From Nostoc sp. TCL26-01 (GTDB lineage Bacteria; Cyanobacteriota; Cyanobacteriia; Cyanobacteriales; Nostocaceae), in assembly GCF_013393945.1 (NCBI RefSeq), contig NZ_CP040297.1, positions 2,806,804 to 2,870,803 of the forward strand: 64,000 nt of DNA, read 5' to 3'. Below the pieces are notes generated by a model. That model was not told where the DNA came from. It did no database searches and saw nothing but the letters and a program-made list of their open reading frames with translations. Position numbers and translations under genes: made by a program. Below are positions 26,589 to 35,537 of this stretch, piece after piece (the stretch's first letter is position 1; every line of letters starts with the position of its first letter).

Positions 26589-26837
26589 CTAAAAACTCTC
26601 TAAATCATTATCCGAGTATCCAGCACTTACAAACGCAGGACTCTTACCTTGCTTTTTAATCAGTTCTAGCAAGGCATGATTACAACGTTCAGTAAGTTCT
26701 GGATATTGATTTGCGACCGATTCTAGTTCTGTTATTCCACAATTATCACTTAGATCAAAGCCGAGTTCGATTAATTCTTCAGTGTGCTTAAATGCTAAGT
26801 TAAAAATCTCCTCGAAATTTATCAATTGTTCATACAT
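26589..26837 (-). CDS. Small acidic protein of unknown function
   Basis: 82 residues from ATG 26837 (MYEQLINFEEIF). Acidic and mostly helical; contains FKHTEELIELGFDLSDNCGITELESVANQYPELTERCNHALLELIKKQGKSP. No family recognised. It lies in the small-gene island between two toxin-antitoxin pairs but on the opposite strand. Codon use looks normal, which supports a real gene. Confidence 0.5.
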   Translation of the reverse strand: MYEQLINFEEIFNLAFKHTEELIELGFDLSDNCGITELESVANQYPELTERCNHALLELIKKQGKSPAFVSAGYSDNDLESF

Positions 26838-26923
26838 AATTACAGCCAATTCTTAAGCTCGTTTATAAGTGCTAACTGGTAATATAGTATTTATTACCAA
26901 TTCAATAATTATTAAAATTGATT

Positions 26924-27178
26924 ATGACACAACAGATTTTTGAAGGAACTTGGGAAGAAATTCTGCAACACGCCACTGAATTTGCCGGACAACGAGTGAG
27001 GTTGACAATTTTAACTACTGAAACTGCTAGTCAACCAGTAGAAGAAAACTTAGGTAAGCGGTTGCAAGGAAGAGTGGGAAAAGTTCATTTTCAACCCTCT
27101 AATTTATCTGAGTTTACAGGAGAGGCTTTTGCTGAATTACTAGAAAATCAGTATAATTCTTCAACATTAAACCAGTGA
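26924..27178 (+). CDS. Putative VapB-type antitoxin
   Basis: 84 residues from ATG 26924. TFAG-like core: EGTWEEILQHATEFAGQRVRLTILTTE, a pattern common to antitoxin-like proteins encoded just before PIN toxins in cyanobacteria. Its stop overlaps the toxin GTG start by four bases. Assigned chiefly from this coupling. Confidence 0.7.
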   Translation: MTQQIFEGTWEEILQHATEFAGQRVRLTILTTETASQPVEENLGKRLQGRVGKVHFQPSNLSEFTGEAFAELLENQYNSSTLNQ

Positions 27179-27582
27179 TTATTTGTGATGCCTCTGCTCT
27201 GATTGCTCTAATTAACAGAAATGATTCTAATCATCAGCGTTGTGTAGATATTTTACCTCAGCTATCTGCACCACTTGTGACAACTTGGTCTTGTTTTACA
27301 GAAGCAATGTATCTGCTAAGTCGCTATGGTGGCTGGTTAGCACAACAAGAATTATGGGGTTATATCGCTGATCAAATTCTTGTGTTGTATACCAACACTA
27401 TAGAAGAACAGCAGAGAATGCAAGTGTTAATGGAGCAATATCGAGATATACCAATAGATTTAGGAGATGCTTCTTTGGTAGCTATGGCTGAATCTTTAAA
27501 TCAGAGAAGAATTTTTACACTTGATAGGGATTTTCAAATATATAGATTGTATGGCAATCAAGCATTTGAGGTTTTTCCTTGA
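27175..27582 (+). CDS. VapC-type PIN-domain toxin
   Basis: 135 residues, GTG start overlapping the previous gene. PIN residues are visible: D5 in IICDASALIALIN, E43 in SCFTEAMYLLSR, then DLGDASLVAMAE and FTLDRDFQIYR, giving the expected acidic quartet. Such toxins are Mg-dependent RNases held in check by the upstream antitoxin. Complete and probably active. Confidence 0.85.
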   Translation: MIICDASALIALINRNDSNHQRCVDILPQLSAPLVTTWSCFTEAMYLLSRYGGWLAQQELWGYIADQILVLYTNTIEEQQRMQVLMEQYRDIPIDLGDASLVAMAESLNQRRIFTLDRDFQIYRLYGNQAFEVFP

Positions 27583-27612
27583 GAACTAGTGTAGTATTCC
27601 AGCAGAAAATAG

Positions 27613-29244
27613 CTACTCAGACAACCGCCAAATTTTGATAGTCGCGTCAGAACTACCACTAGCTAAAGTTCTGCCATCTGGGCTAAAGGCGACTGAACGA
27701 ACCGAATCAGAATGACCATTAAGGGTACGAATTTCTTGCCCTGTAACGACATTCCAAATTTTGATAGTCTTGTCATTACTACCACTAGCTAAAGTTCTGC
27801 CATCTGGGCTAAAAGCGACTGAATTAACCCAATTAGAATGACCATTGAGGGTACGAATTTCTTGCCCTGTAGCGATATTCCAGATTTTGATAGTCTTGTC
27901 TGAACTACCACTAGCTAAAGTTCTGCCATCTGGACTTATGGCGACTGAATAAACCGAACCAGAATGACTATTGAGGGTACGAATTTCTTGCCCGGTAGCG
28001 ATGTTCCAGATTTTGATTGTCCTGTCATCACTACCACTAGCTAAAGTTCTGCCATCTGGACTTATGGCAACTGACCTAACCCAACTAAAAACACCTTTGA
28101 GGGTACGAATTTCTTGCCCTGTGGCGATGTTCCAGATTTTGATAGTCTCGTCACGACTACCACTAGCTAAAGTTCTGCCATCTAGACTTATGGCGACTGA
28201 CCAAACCCAATCAGAATGACCCTTGAGGGTACGAATTTCTTCCCCTGTGGCGATGTTCCAAATTTTGATTGTCCTGTCATTACTACCACTAGCTAAAGTT
28301 CTGCCATCTGGACTTATGGCGACTGACCAAACATCATAAGAATGACCATTGAGGGTACGAATTTCTTCCCCTGTGGCGATGTTCCAGATTTTGATAGTGT
28401 TGTCATAACTACCACTAGCTAAAGTTCTGCCATCTGGACTTATGGCGACTGACTTAACCCAATTAGAATGACCTTTGAGGGTTTTAGCTAAAACAAAATT
28501 GCCGGATGAGTTATTAAGATTTACAGGTGTTGAGGTGATTGACTGTGGTGGCTTTGGGGTGGGTGTAGGTGTCGGTGCTGGTGCAGTTGCTATCGGCTGC
28601 ACAGATGGCGCAAGACTTAAATAAGTCTTCAACGGAATCCCATACACGGTAGTAGCATTAGTATCTGGACGAGTTATAGCCCTTCCGTGAATCCCCACTA
28701 ATTTACCCTGCTCATCGAGTATCGCTCCCCCACTCATCCCCGGAAAACCACCGATGTCATACACAAAGGCATAACCATCTTTTGGGTTTCTCACGAGACG
28801 GGAAATTGCACCCCTACGAAAATCAATGTCTGATGTTCCTTGAGGATAACCTGCTACAGAAATATTTGTACCTAATGCTACTTGGTCAGAATTTCCCTTT
28901 TCGGCAACACGGTAATTTGCATTACTCGTAAACTGAAATACCGCCAAATCAACGCCAGAAAATTGCTTAACTTGACTCTTATTGAATGTATATCTTTTAC
29001 CATCTGGTGTTTGTACTGTGTAGTTACCTTCAAGTTGGACTACGTGCCAGTTGGTAACCACAATATAGATATCACCTTGACGCTCAATAATTACTCCAGA
29101 GCCAGTATTTGCGCCATCAATGCGGACTGTAATTTGTTGAGCAATTTCAGAAATTTCTTTCGGTGTCAACGCTGTAGCGGCTGGTTGCACTATGACAACT
29201 GTTATACCCAATAATAATGCTGAAAGTACACCAGCCACCCTCAT
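27613..29244 (-). CDS. Secreted trypsin-like protease fused to a seven-blade WD40 propeller
   Basis: 543 residues. Signal peptide 1-26. The protease domain has H67 (TNWHVV), D99 (GVDLAVFQF) and S171 (GFPGMSGGAIL), a complete chymotrypsin-fold triad. A Pro/Thr-rich linker (about 222-245) leads to seven near-identical 42-residue WD40 units (GHS..V.SVAISPDGRTLASGS.D.TIKIWNIATG), closing one propeller. It is the last of three tandem protease genes on this strand. WD40 and protease parts should work outside the cytoplasm. The DNA of the repeats is so similar that blade number may change by recombination. Confidence 0.88.
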   Translation of the reverse strand: MRVAGVLSALLLGITVVIVQPAATALTPKEISEIAQQITVRIDGANTGSGVIIERQGDIYIVVTNWHVVQLEGNYTVQTPDGKRYTFNKSQVKQFSGVDLAVFQFTSNANYRVAEKGNSDQVALGTNISVAGYPQGTSDIDFRRGAISRLVRNPKDGYAFVYDIGGFPGMSGGAILDEQGKLVGIHGRAITRPDTNATTVYGIPLKTYLSLAPSVQPIATAPAPTPTPTPKPPQSITSTPVNLNNSSGNFVLAKTLKGHSNWVKSVAISPDGRTLASGSYDNTIKIWNIATGEEIRTLNGHSYDVWSVAISPDGRTLASGSNDRTIKIWNIATGEEIRTLKGHSDWVWSVAISLDGRTLASGSRDETIKIWNIATGQEIRTLKGVFSWVRSVAISPDGRTLASGSDDRTIKIWNIATGQEIRTLNSHSGSVYSVAISPDGRTLASGSSDKTIKIWNIATGQEIRTLNGHSNWVNSVAFSPDGRTLASGSNDKTIKIWNVVTGQEIRTLNGHSDSVRSVAFSPDGRTLASGSSDATIKIWRLSE

Positions 29245-29402
29245 GATTTATTCTCCTGATGATTTTGTAATACTTCTTTTTTAATCGGTACAGCCATAAG
29301 AGAGTAAATGTAATTGATTGTATGCCTTATTAAATTACTAGAAAATGTGAAAATACAAGGTTGGTTTAATTGGGATAACATACAAAATATCAAATTAAAT
29401 AG

Positions 29403-30716
29403 CTACTCAGACAACCGCCAAATTTTGATAGTCGCGTCCTCACCACCACTAGCTAAAGTTTTACCATCTGGACTAAAGGCGACTTTCCAAACCAGCGAGG
29501 AATGACCATTAAGGGTGGTAATTTCTTTCCCTGTAGCGATATTCCATATTTTGATAGTTTTATAAAAACCACCACTAGCTAAAGTTCTGCCATCTGGACT
29601 AAAGGCGACTGACGGAACCAAAAAAAGATGACCATTCAGAGTACGAGTTACTTGCCCTGTGGCGAGATTCCAGATTTTGATAGTCTTGTCGCTACTACCA
29701 CTAGCTAAAGTTTTGCCATCTGGACTAAAGGCGACTGAAATAACACCTTTAAAATGACCATTGAGGGTACGAATTACTTGTCCTGTGGCGAGATTCCAGA
29801 TTTTGATAGTCTTGTCTGCACTACCACTAGCTAAAATTCTGCCATTTGGACTAAAGACGATAGAAAAAACTCCCCCTTCTTTTTGATCTTCATATTTGAT
29901 TTTTTGCGAATGTCCAAACAGGGTATTTGCTAGAGTAAACTTAGCGGCTGATGGCGCATTAGCCACTGGCGGCTTTGGTGCTGGCGCAGTTGCTACCGGA
30001 CGATTTTGAGGCTTTGGAGTCGGCGTAGTTGAAACTGGTGGCTTTGGTGCTGGTGCAGTTGCAACTGGTTGTGCTGATGGCGCAAGACTTAAATAAGTCC
30101 TCAACGGAATCCCCGACACAGTAGTTGCATTCGTGTCTGGGCGAGTTTTAGCGAGTCCGTGAATCCCAACTAATTTACCCTGTTCATCTAGTATCGCTCC
30201 CCCACTCATCCCTGGAAAACCACCGATGTCATAAACAAAGGCATAGCCATTTTGTGGGTTTGTCAACAGACTCGAAATTGCACCCCTGAGAAACCTTATG
30301 TCTGAGGTTCCTTCTGGATAACCAGCTACAGAAATATTGGTTGCTAATGCTACTTGGTCGGAATTTCCCTTTTCAGCCAGACGGTAATTTTGGTTACTAG
30401 TAAACTGAAACACCGCTAAATCAACACCTGGAAGTCGCTTGACTTGACTATGATTGAATGTATATCTTTGACCATCTGGTGTCTGTACTGTGTAGTTACC
30501 TTCGAGTTGGACTACGTGCCAGTTAGTCACGACAGTATAAACATTACCTTGAAGCTCAATAATTACCCCAGAACCAGTATTCGCGCCATCAATGCGGACT
30601 GTAATTTGTTGAGCAATAGTAGCAATTTCTGAGGGTGTCAAGGCTGTAGCGGTTGGCTGGACTATGACAATTGCTGTACCTAATAATATTGCTCCAAGTC
30701 CACCAACAAACCTCAT
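29403..30716 (-). CDS. Secreted trypsin-like protease fused to four WD40 repeats
   Basis: 437 residues, a close paralogue of the next gene downstream: signal peptide, H67, D99 and S171 at the same positions. The linker is a repeated APAPKPPV/TPTPKP stretch. Only four WD40 units follow, too few to close a propeller alone, so either blades have been lost or the chain must oligomerise. The first unit is divergent (QKIKYEDQKEGGVFS). It begins 19 bases after the preceding protease gene, so they probably form one transcript. Confidence 0.87.
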   Translation of the reverse strand: MRFVGGLGAILLGTAIVIVQPTATALTPSEIATIAQQITVRIDGANTGSGVIIELQGNVYTVVTNWHVVQLEGNYTVQTPDGQRYTFNHSQVKRLPGVDLAVFQFTSNQNYRLAEKGNSDQVALATNISVAGYPEGTSDIRFLRGAISSLLTNPQNGYAFVYDIGGFPGMSGGAILDEQGKLVGIHGLAKTRPDTNATTVSGIPLRTYLSLAPSAQPVATAPAPKPPVSTTPTPKPQNRPVATAPAPKPPVANAPSAAKFTLANTLFGHSQKIKYEDQKEGGVFSIVFSPNGRILASGSADKTIKIWNLATGQVIRTLNGHFKGVISVAFSPDGKTLASGSSDKTIKIWNLATGQVTRTLNGHLFLVPSVAFSPDGRTLASGGFYKTIKIWNIATGKEITTLNGHSSLVWKVAFSPDGKTLASGGEDATIKIWRLSE

Positions 30717-30735
30717 AATTGATTCCCCTGATACA

Positions 30736-31545
30736 TCAATATTGATAACTGTTCACTGATTTAACCGGCACAGCCATACTAGAACGGGTAATTAGTTCTT
30801 GTAAATAGGCTTCCGGTTGAGAACCATCTTGATAAACTTCCGGTGTCTCCCAAAGCGGATCTTTATGTAAGCTATTAATCCCCACGACTTCACCATGTAT
30901 ATTCAGCAATGGCGCACCACTCATCCCTTTACGGACATCATTGGTATATCCAATCTGGTAGCCTTGCTCTAAGGCTTTGTCTAATAATAGAGTGACTTTT
31001 CCAGAGGTGAAAATAAACTGAGTTTTGGTCAAGTTAGACTGGTTTTGATGTCCTAAATCAGCGATAAATCCACCGACAAACACCTCATCCCCAACTCGCA
31101 AGTTGGACAAATCAGAGAGGTTAGCGACTGGATAAACTATATCGGGACTACGAAACTGTAACACAGCTAAATCATCCTGCTGTAATTTGGCAACTGGCAA
31201 CACATTAGCTTGATATATCCTCCCATCTGGTGTTTGAATTTGATAGGGTGGTTTAGCGGCTCTCAAAACATGAGCATTGGTGAGGACTGTATAAATTTGA
31301 CCTTGGCGTTTTAGCAGTGTTCCTGAACCTAGTAACTCAGATGCGGAAATTTTGACGGTGATTGTTTGAGCTAATTTTTGCAATTGCTCGGTAGAAAGTC
31401 TAGTATGTTGCTCTCTTCTGCTCAACTCCCTAGAAAGGTTTTGCTGTTTTGACAGTGCAAAGAAAAAACCTCCAAGACAAATCAGCAAGCAAACTAGATA
31501 AACAATCTTGCTTCTGAGTAGCCATTTCATGTAAGTATTGCTCAC
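30736..31545 (-). CDS. Membrane-anchored trypsin-like serine protease
   Basis: 269 residues. A membrane helix at about 13-30 is followed by a charged stretch, then a chymotrypsin-fold domain with H92 (LTNAHVLR), D125 (QQDDLAVLQF) and S209 (RKGMSGAPLL). It lacks WD40 repeats and is more distant from the two downstream paralogues. First protease gene of the tandem set. The start may also be the sixth codon (ATG). Confidence 0.85.
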   Translation of the reverse strand: MSNTYMKWLLRSKIVYLVCLLICLGGFFFALSKQQNLSRELSRREQHTRLSTEQLQKLAQTITVKISASELLGSGTLLKRQGQIYTVLTNAHVLRAAKPPYQIQTPDGRIYQANVLPVAKLQQDDLAVLQFRSPDIVYPVANLSDLSNLRVGDEVFVGGFIADLGHQNQSNLTKTQFIFTSGKVTLLLDKALEQGYQIGYTNDVRKGMSGAPLLNIHGEVVGINSLHKDPLWETPEVYQDGSQPEAYLQELITRSSMAVPVKSVNSYQY

Positions 31546-31658
31546 TCAAGCAGCGTTAAGGGACTTCCAAGTAAAAAAATATGCAATTGGGTGGGGTGCG
31601 TGAGTGTGATTAAACCATACTACACCCAGAAATTCTTCATACTGACGCACCCTACAAA

Positions 31659-32249
31659 CTAAAAACGTGGTTCTACGGGTTTTGTTTGGTTAGTGCTAGG
31701 AGTAGATGAAGTACACTCGTTAGTGTCTACAAGCCGCTTCACATCCAAATAAACCTCACCTTGCTCATAGCTAAAAGCTTGACATCCACTTAAATTAATC
31801 ACTGATTCACCTACACCTCGGCGGAAATCAAGTATTTGCTGTAAAACTCTGCCGGTATCAGTTCCCGGTTTGAGGGTGACTAATATATTGTCTGCTGTGC
31901 AAGATGCGCCTTTGCGATTGGTAATACACAAAACTGGATGATTGTTGAAGTTATCTCTACTGGTGATAAATAGTGAACCATTATCATAAAAGCGTTGAAA
32001 TCTGGCGGAAACAATTCGACAACGCTGTGCAGGTGGGAATTTTTTAAAGTCTTTGACTACCCAACGGATAAACGTCTCATTTCCCCGTGAGGTGCGTACC
32101 TTAGTGACAGGTACACCATTTTCTTGTTTGCAGAAGAATTTGTTTTCTCTGGCTGCACTTGGTTGGTTAGTAGTGGTGACAGCTAAAGCTGAAATTGCGA
32201 CAGATGTTGCTACGCTGGTGAATCTGTGACTTAATAACTTCAGTTGCAT
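31659..32249 (-). CDS. Secreted COP23-domain protein
   Basis: 196 residues from ATG 32249; an in-frame GTG lies four codons upstream. A signal peptide (about 1-33) precedes a COP23 domain: FFCKQENGVPVTKVRT, FIRWVVKDF, PPAQRCRIVSARFQRFYDNGSLFITSRDNFNNHPVLCIT and CTADNILVTLKPGTD, with conserved cysteines. COP23 was named for a circadian-oscillating cyanobacterial polypeptide and its function is unknown. It heads the protease cluster on the same strand. Confidence 0.8.
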   Translation of the reverse strand: MQLKLLSHRFTSVATSVAISALAVTTTNQPSAARENKFFCKQENGVPVTKVRTSRGNETFIRWVVKDFKKFPPAQRCRIVSARFQRFYDNGSLFITSRDNFNNHPVLCITNRKGASCTADNILVTLKPGTDTGRVLQQILDFRRGVGESVINLSGCQAFSYEQGEVYLDVKRLVDTNECTSSTPSTNQTKPVEPRF

Positions 32250-32540
32250 ATATTTCAGCACTCTAGGAATAACATTAGATTAATTTCAACTTGGAACCAC
32301 ATAGAGATAGCTACCAACACAAGTTACCAATTTTCGGAAAAATACTCGAATATATCCGTAAAAATCGGGTTTTTTAATAAACAAATTATAAAATAAATAC
32401 GTGAGAATTGATAGATGAAAGGCGATCGCACATCTCTCACCCCTAAACACCATCTCCGGGGTGGTGGCGTACGAATGTAAGTAAATTTACTTTTCTCTGG
32501 GTACAATGAAGTCACAGCTACTAAGGCCATAGCTTTTTTA

Positions 32541-33683
32541 ATGAGTGTTACTCCTAGTATTTTCTCTTTTTTCTCCGGTTCAGGATTTCTAGATTTAGGG
32601 TTTGAAACTAGCGGTTTTAATATTGTTTATGTCAATGAAATATCTCCCTCATTCATGGCTGCATATCGTTATTCACGGGAGGTACTGAAATTACCCTTAC
32701 CGGAATACGGTTATCATGATGGAGAAGTAGGAGATGTCACTCAACTAATTTTCGGCAGACAAGCAGAGACTTTTCGGGAATTAGTACAAGATTGTTGTCA
32801 ATCAAATAATATTGTGGGGTTTATTGGCGGGCCTCCTTGTCCTGATTTTTCTATTGGAGGAAAAAATAGAGGTTTTTTGGGAGATAATGGTAAGCTTTCG
32901 ACGGCTTATATTGAATTAATTTGTCAGAATTTACCTGATTTCTTTTTATTTGAAAATGTTAAAGGTTTGTGGCGAACTAAAAAACACCGTCATTTTTTTG
33001 AATTGCTCAAAATCCAGCTACAAAAATCAGGATATATATTAACAGAACGGTTGATTAATACAATTGAGTATGGTGTACCTCAAGATAGGGAAAGAATCAT
33101 TTTATTAGGGTTCAAAAAAAGTTTTATGGCAAATATTGGGATAAAATTTAACGATGAGCATCTGTTAAGTTTTCCGTGGAAAAATCAAATTTTATATAAT
33201 AAAGAAAATATTTTTACTTATCCTTGGATTCACTCTAATCATTTTAAAGAAGACTCTATAATTCCTTGTCCTGATAATATTCCTCAAGAAATTACTGTTG
33301 AGTATTGGTTTAAAAAAAATCATGTAATAAACCATCCTAACGCCAAGCATTATTTTCAACCTAGAGCAGGTATTACCAGATTTGCTAGTGTTGCGGAGGG
33401 AGATGTTTCTAAAAAATCTTTTAAACGTCTACACCGATGGCGTTACTCTCCTACAGCTTGTTATGGTAATAATGAAGTGCATTTACATCCTTACAAAATT
33501 CGGCGGATTTCTGTGGCTGAAGCATTAGCAATACAGTCTTTACCTGCAAATTTTGTCTTGCCAGAAAATATGTCACTCACGAATATGTTTAAAACTATTG
33601 GGAATGGTGTACCGTATTTGGCAGCAAAAGCATTAGCTCAGTCTATTCTGGATTTTATAGAAGTTGGTATAAAAAGTAATTAA
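32541..33683 (+). CDS. DNA cytosine-5 methyltransferase (orphan)
   Basis: 380 residues. Motif I FSGSGFLDLGFETSG (11-25), motif IV GGPPCPDFS with catalytic C100, motif VI ENVKGL (139), motif VIII QDRERIILLGFKK, and motif X GNGVPYLAAKALA. The target-recognition region between VIII and IX is about 120 residues. No restriction endonuclease lies next to it, so it appears to be a solitary methylase. The divergent COP23 gene is 290 bases away. Target sequence cannot be read from the protein. Confidence 0.92.
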   Translation: MSVTPSIFSFFSGSGFLDLGFETSGFNIVYVNEISPSFMAAYRYSREVLKLPLPEYGYHDGEVGDVTQLIFGRQAETFRELVQDCCQSNNIVGFIGGPPCPDFSIGGKNRGFLGDNGKLSTAYIELICQNLPDFFLFENVKGLWRTKKHRHFFELLKIQLQKSGYILTERLINTIEYGVPQDRERIILLGFKKSFMANIGIKFNDEHLLSFPWKNQILYNKENIFTYPWIHSNHFKEDSIIPCPDNIPQEITVEYWFKKNHVINHPNAKHYFQPRAGITRFASVAEGDVSKKSFKRLHRWRYSPTACYGNNEVHLHPYKIRRISVAEALAIQSLPANFVLPENMSLTNMFKTIGNGVPYLAAKALAQSILDFIEVGIKSN

Positions 33684-33868
33684 AATTCTACATAAAACAC
33701 GAACGTATAACGTCAAATAAGATACTAGTGCTTGCTCACAAATACCTAGCGATTCAGTCAATAAATACTCTGTTTTCAAGCTATACTTGTGATTGAGTAT
33801 TCTTTAATATATGTAAAGGATATTAGTTTTTTGTAAAGATTTATAATCAATCACTAACAAAAGCCACG

Positions 33869-34549
33869 ATGGCAGCACACTATCCAGACATTGATATTGC
33901 GCCATTTATCGATCACGCCCTGTTAACGCCAACTGCTACTCCAGAGCAGGTTGAGCAATGGTGTGAACAAGCAGATAGATTTAATTTTGCCTCAGTTTGT
34001 TTGTATCCGACTTATGTCAAACAAGCAGCAGAACATCTCCACGGCAAGCAGCCTAAAGTTTGTACGGTAATTGGTTTTCCTACTGGAGCGACAACTAGCG
34101 CAGTCAAGTTATATGAGGCTCAAGAAGCAGTGGAAAATGGAGCTACGGAGTTAGATGTAGTTATAAATTTAGGCTGGTTGAAGGTTGGTAACACTGAGGC
34201 AGTCCATCGAGAAATTGCCGAAATTTGTGAAGAAACTGGGCAAGTAGTTAAGGTAATTTTGGAAACAAACTTACTTACGGATGCAGAAAAAAAACTGGCC
34301 GCCGAAATTGCGATGGACGCAGGTGCAGCATTCTTGAAAACCAACACTGGTTGGCATGGTGGTGTGACAGTGGCAGATGTGCGACTTTTGAAAGAGGTGG
34401 CACGAGAAAGGGTGGGAATCAAAGCCTCTGGGGGGATTCGGACTCTCCATCAAGCATTAGACTTAATATTAGCGGGTGCTAGTAGAATCGGCACATCTCG
34501 CGGTATCGATTTAATCCACCAGCGTAATCACCCAGAAAAAAACGAATAG
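33869..34549 (+). CDS. deoC: Deoxyribose-phosphate aldolase
   Basis: 226 residues. Cleaves 2-deoxyribose-5-phosphate to acetaldehyde and glyceraldehyde-3-phosphate. Signatures: [43 protein letters not shown], the Schiff-base lysine in [10 protein letters not shown], and the second catalytic lysine in [10 protein letters not shown]. Complete active site. recO follows after an STRR array. Confidence 0.95.
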   Translation: MAAHYPDIDIAPFIDHALLTPTATPEQVEQWCEQADRFNFASVCLYPTYVKQAAEHLHGKQPKVCTVIGFPTGATTSAVKLYEAQEAVENGATELDVVINLGWLKVGNTEAVHREIAEICEETGQVVKVILETNLLTDAEKKLAAEIAMDAGAAFLKTNTGWHGGVTVADVRLLKEVARERVGIKASGGIRTLHQALDLILAGASRIGTSRGIDLIHQRNHPEKNE

Positions 34550-34584
34550 TCATTTATTTGATTGTTCTGAGTTGTTGGTCATTC

Positions 34585-34637
34585 GTCCTCTGTCTTTGAC
34601 TAATGACTAATGACTAATGACCAATGACTAATAACTA
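34585..34637. repeat. TAATGAC/CAATGAC heptamer array running into the recO start
   Basis: Six or so heptamers (TAATGAC, CAATGAC, TAATAAC) occupy the gap between deoC and recO and end directly at the recO ATG. Confidence 0.8.
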
Positions 34638-35537
34638 ATGAGTAAAACTTATAAAGCAACTGGTATTAATCTCAAAACTCAGGCACTGGGAGAATCAGAC
34701 AGAATAGTCACCATCTTGACAAGAGAATTTGGTTTGATTCGAGCAGTTGCTCCAGGTTCACGTAAGCATAACTCCAGCCTTGGTGGTAGAAGCGGGATGT
34801 TTGTCGTTAATGAATTGTTGATTGCCAAAGGGCGATCGCTTGATAAAATTACTCAAGCCCAAACCTTAAAAACTTACCCAGGTCTGACAAAAGATTTGGG
34901 CAAATTGGCAGCAAGTCAGTATTTAGCAGAAATAGTTCTTTGTCAAGCCTTGAGCGAACAACCACAAGAGGAACTATACGAGTTACTCAATGAACACCTT
35001 TATCGCTTAGAAGTATTGCCCAAAATAGAGTCAGCAGGTGTTCTTGGCTACTTATCTCATGCGGTTTTTCATCTCTTAGCCTTAGCTGGACTCGCCCCAC
35101 AAGTACAAATCTGTTGTCTAACTCAACGCACTCTCATCCCAGACTTAACAAATCCCCATTGGCAAGTTGGATTTAGCATTGGGGCTGGTGGAGTAGTTTG
35201 CTTAAATGCTTGGGAAAACCTGCGAAAAGAGGTGCATAAAGTAGCCAAAGAGACTTTAGAGCTAAATTCTGCCCATTCCGAAATAGCCCCTTATCAAACA
35301 GTCCGCCATCGGCAAGAAATACCCACAATTTCTGCTCGATTGAATGCTACAGAATTTAGTATGCTCCAACAGCTCTCACAACCAGAGATAATGCAAAATA
35401 GCACCACTAAAAATGAAAGCTGGTTATCTGTGGAGCAAATTTTGCGCCAGTATACTCAGTATCATCTGGGTCGCCCCATTCGCTCTGCCACTTTGATAGA
35501 TTCTTATTTTGCTGCCAACCATGATGCAACCGTCTGA
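34638..35537 (+). CDS. recO: DNA repair protein RecO
   Basis: 299 residues. N-terminal OB fold ([40 protein letters not shown]) and a helical C-terminal domain ([24 protein letters not shown]). RecO works with RecR and RecF to load RecA. The start codon abuts a heptamer array and has no clear ribosome-binding site. Its 3' end overlaps the next gene by 17 bases. Confidence 0.93.
   Translation: MSKTYKATGINLKTQALGESDRIVTILTREFGLIRAVAPGSRKHNSSLGGRSGMFVVNELLIAKGRSLDKITQAQTLKTYPGLTKDLGKLAASQYLAEIVLCQALSEQPQEELYELLNEHLYRLEVLPKIESAGVLGYLSHAVFHLLALAGLAPQVQICCLTQRTLIPDLTNPHWQVGFSIGAGGVVCLNAWENLRKEVHKVAKETLELNSAHSEIAPYQTVRHRQEIPTISARLNATEFSMLQQLSQPEIMQNSTTKNESWLSVEQILRQYTQYHLGRPIRSATLIDSYFAANHDATV

Noticed and set aside
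27971..28219. 82-residue plus-strand frame with internal repeats
   Set aside because: Mirror of the near-identical WD40 repeats on the opposite strand; the repeats are explained by the WD40 gene.
32324..32530. 68-residue minus-strand frame between COP23 and the methyltransferase
   Set aside because: No recognisable composition, and it runs through a HIP1-containing spacer; no ribosome site.
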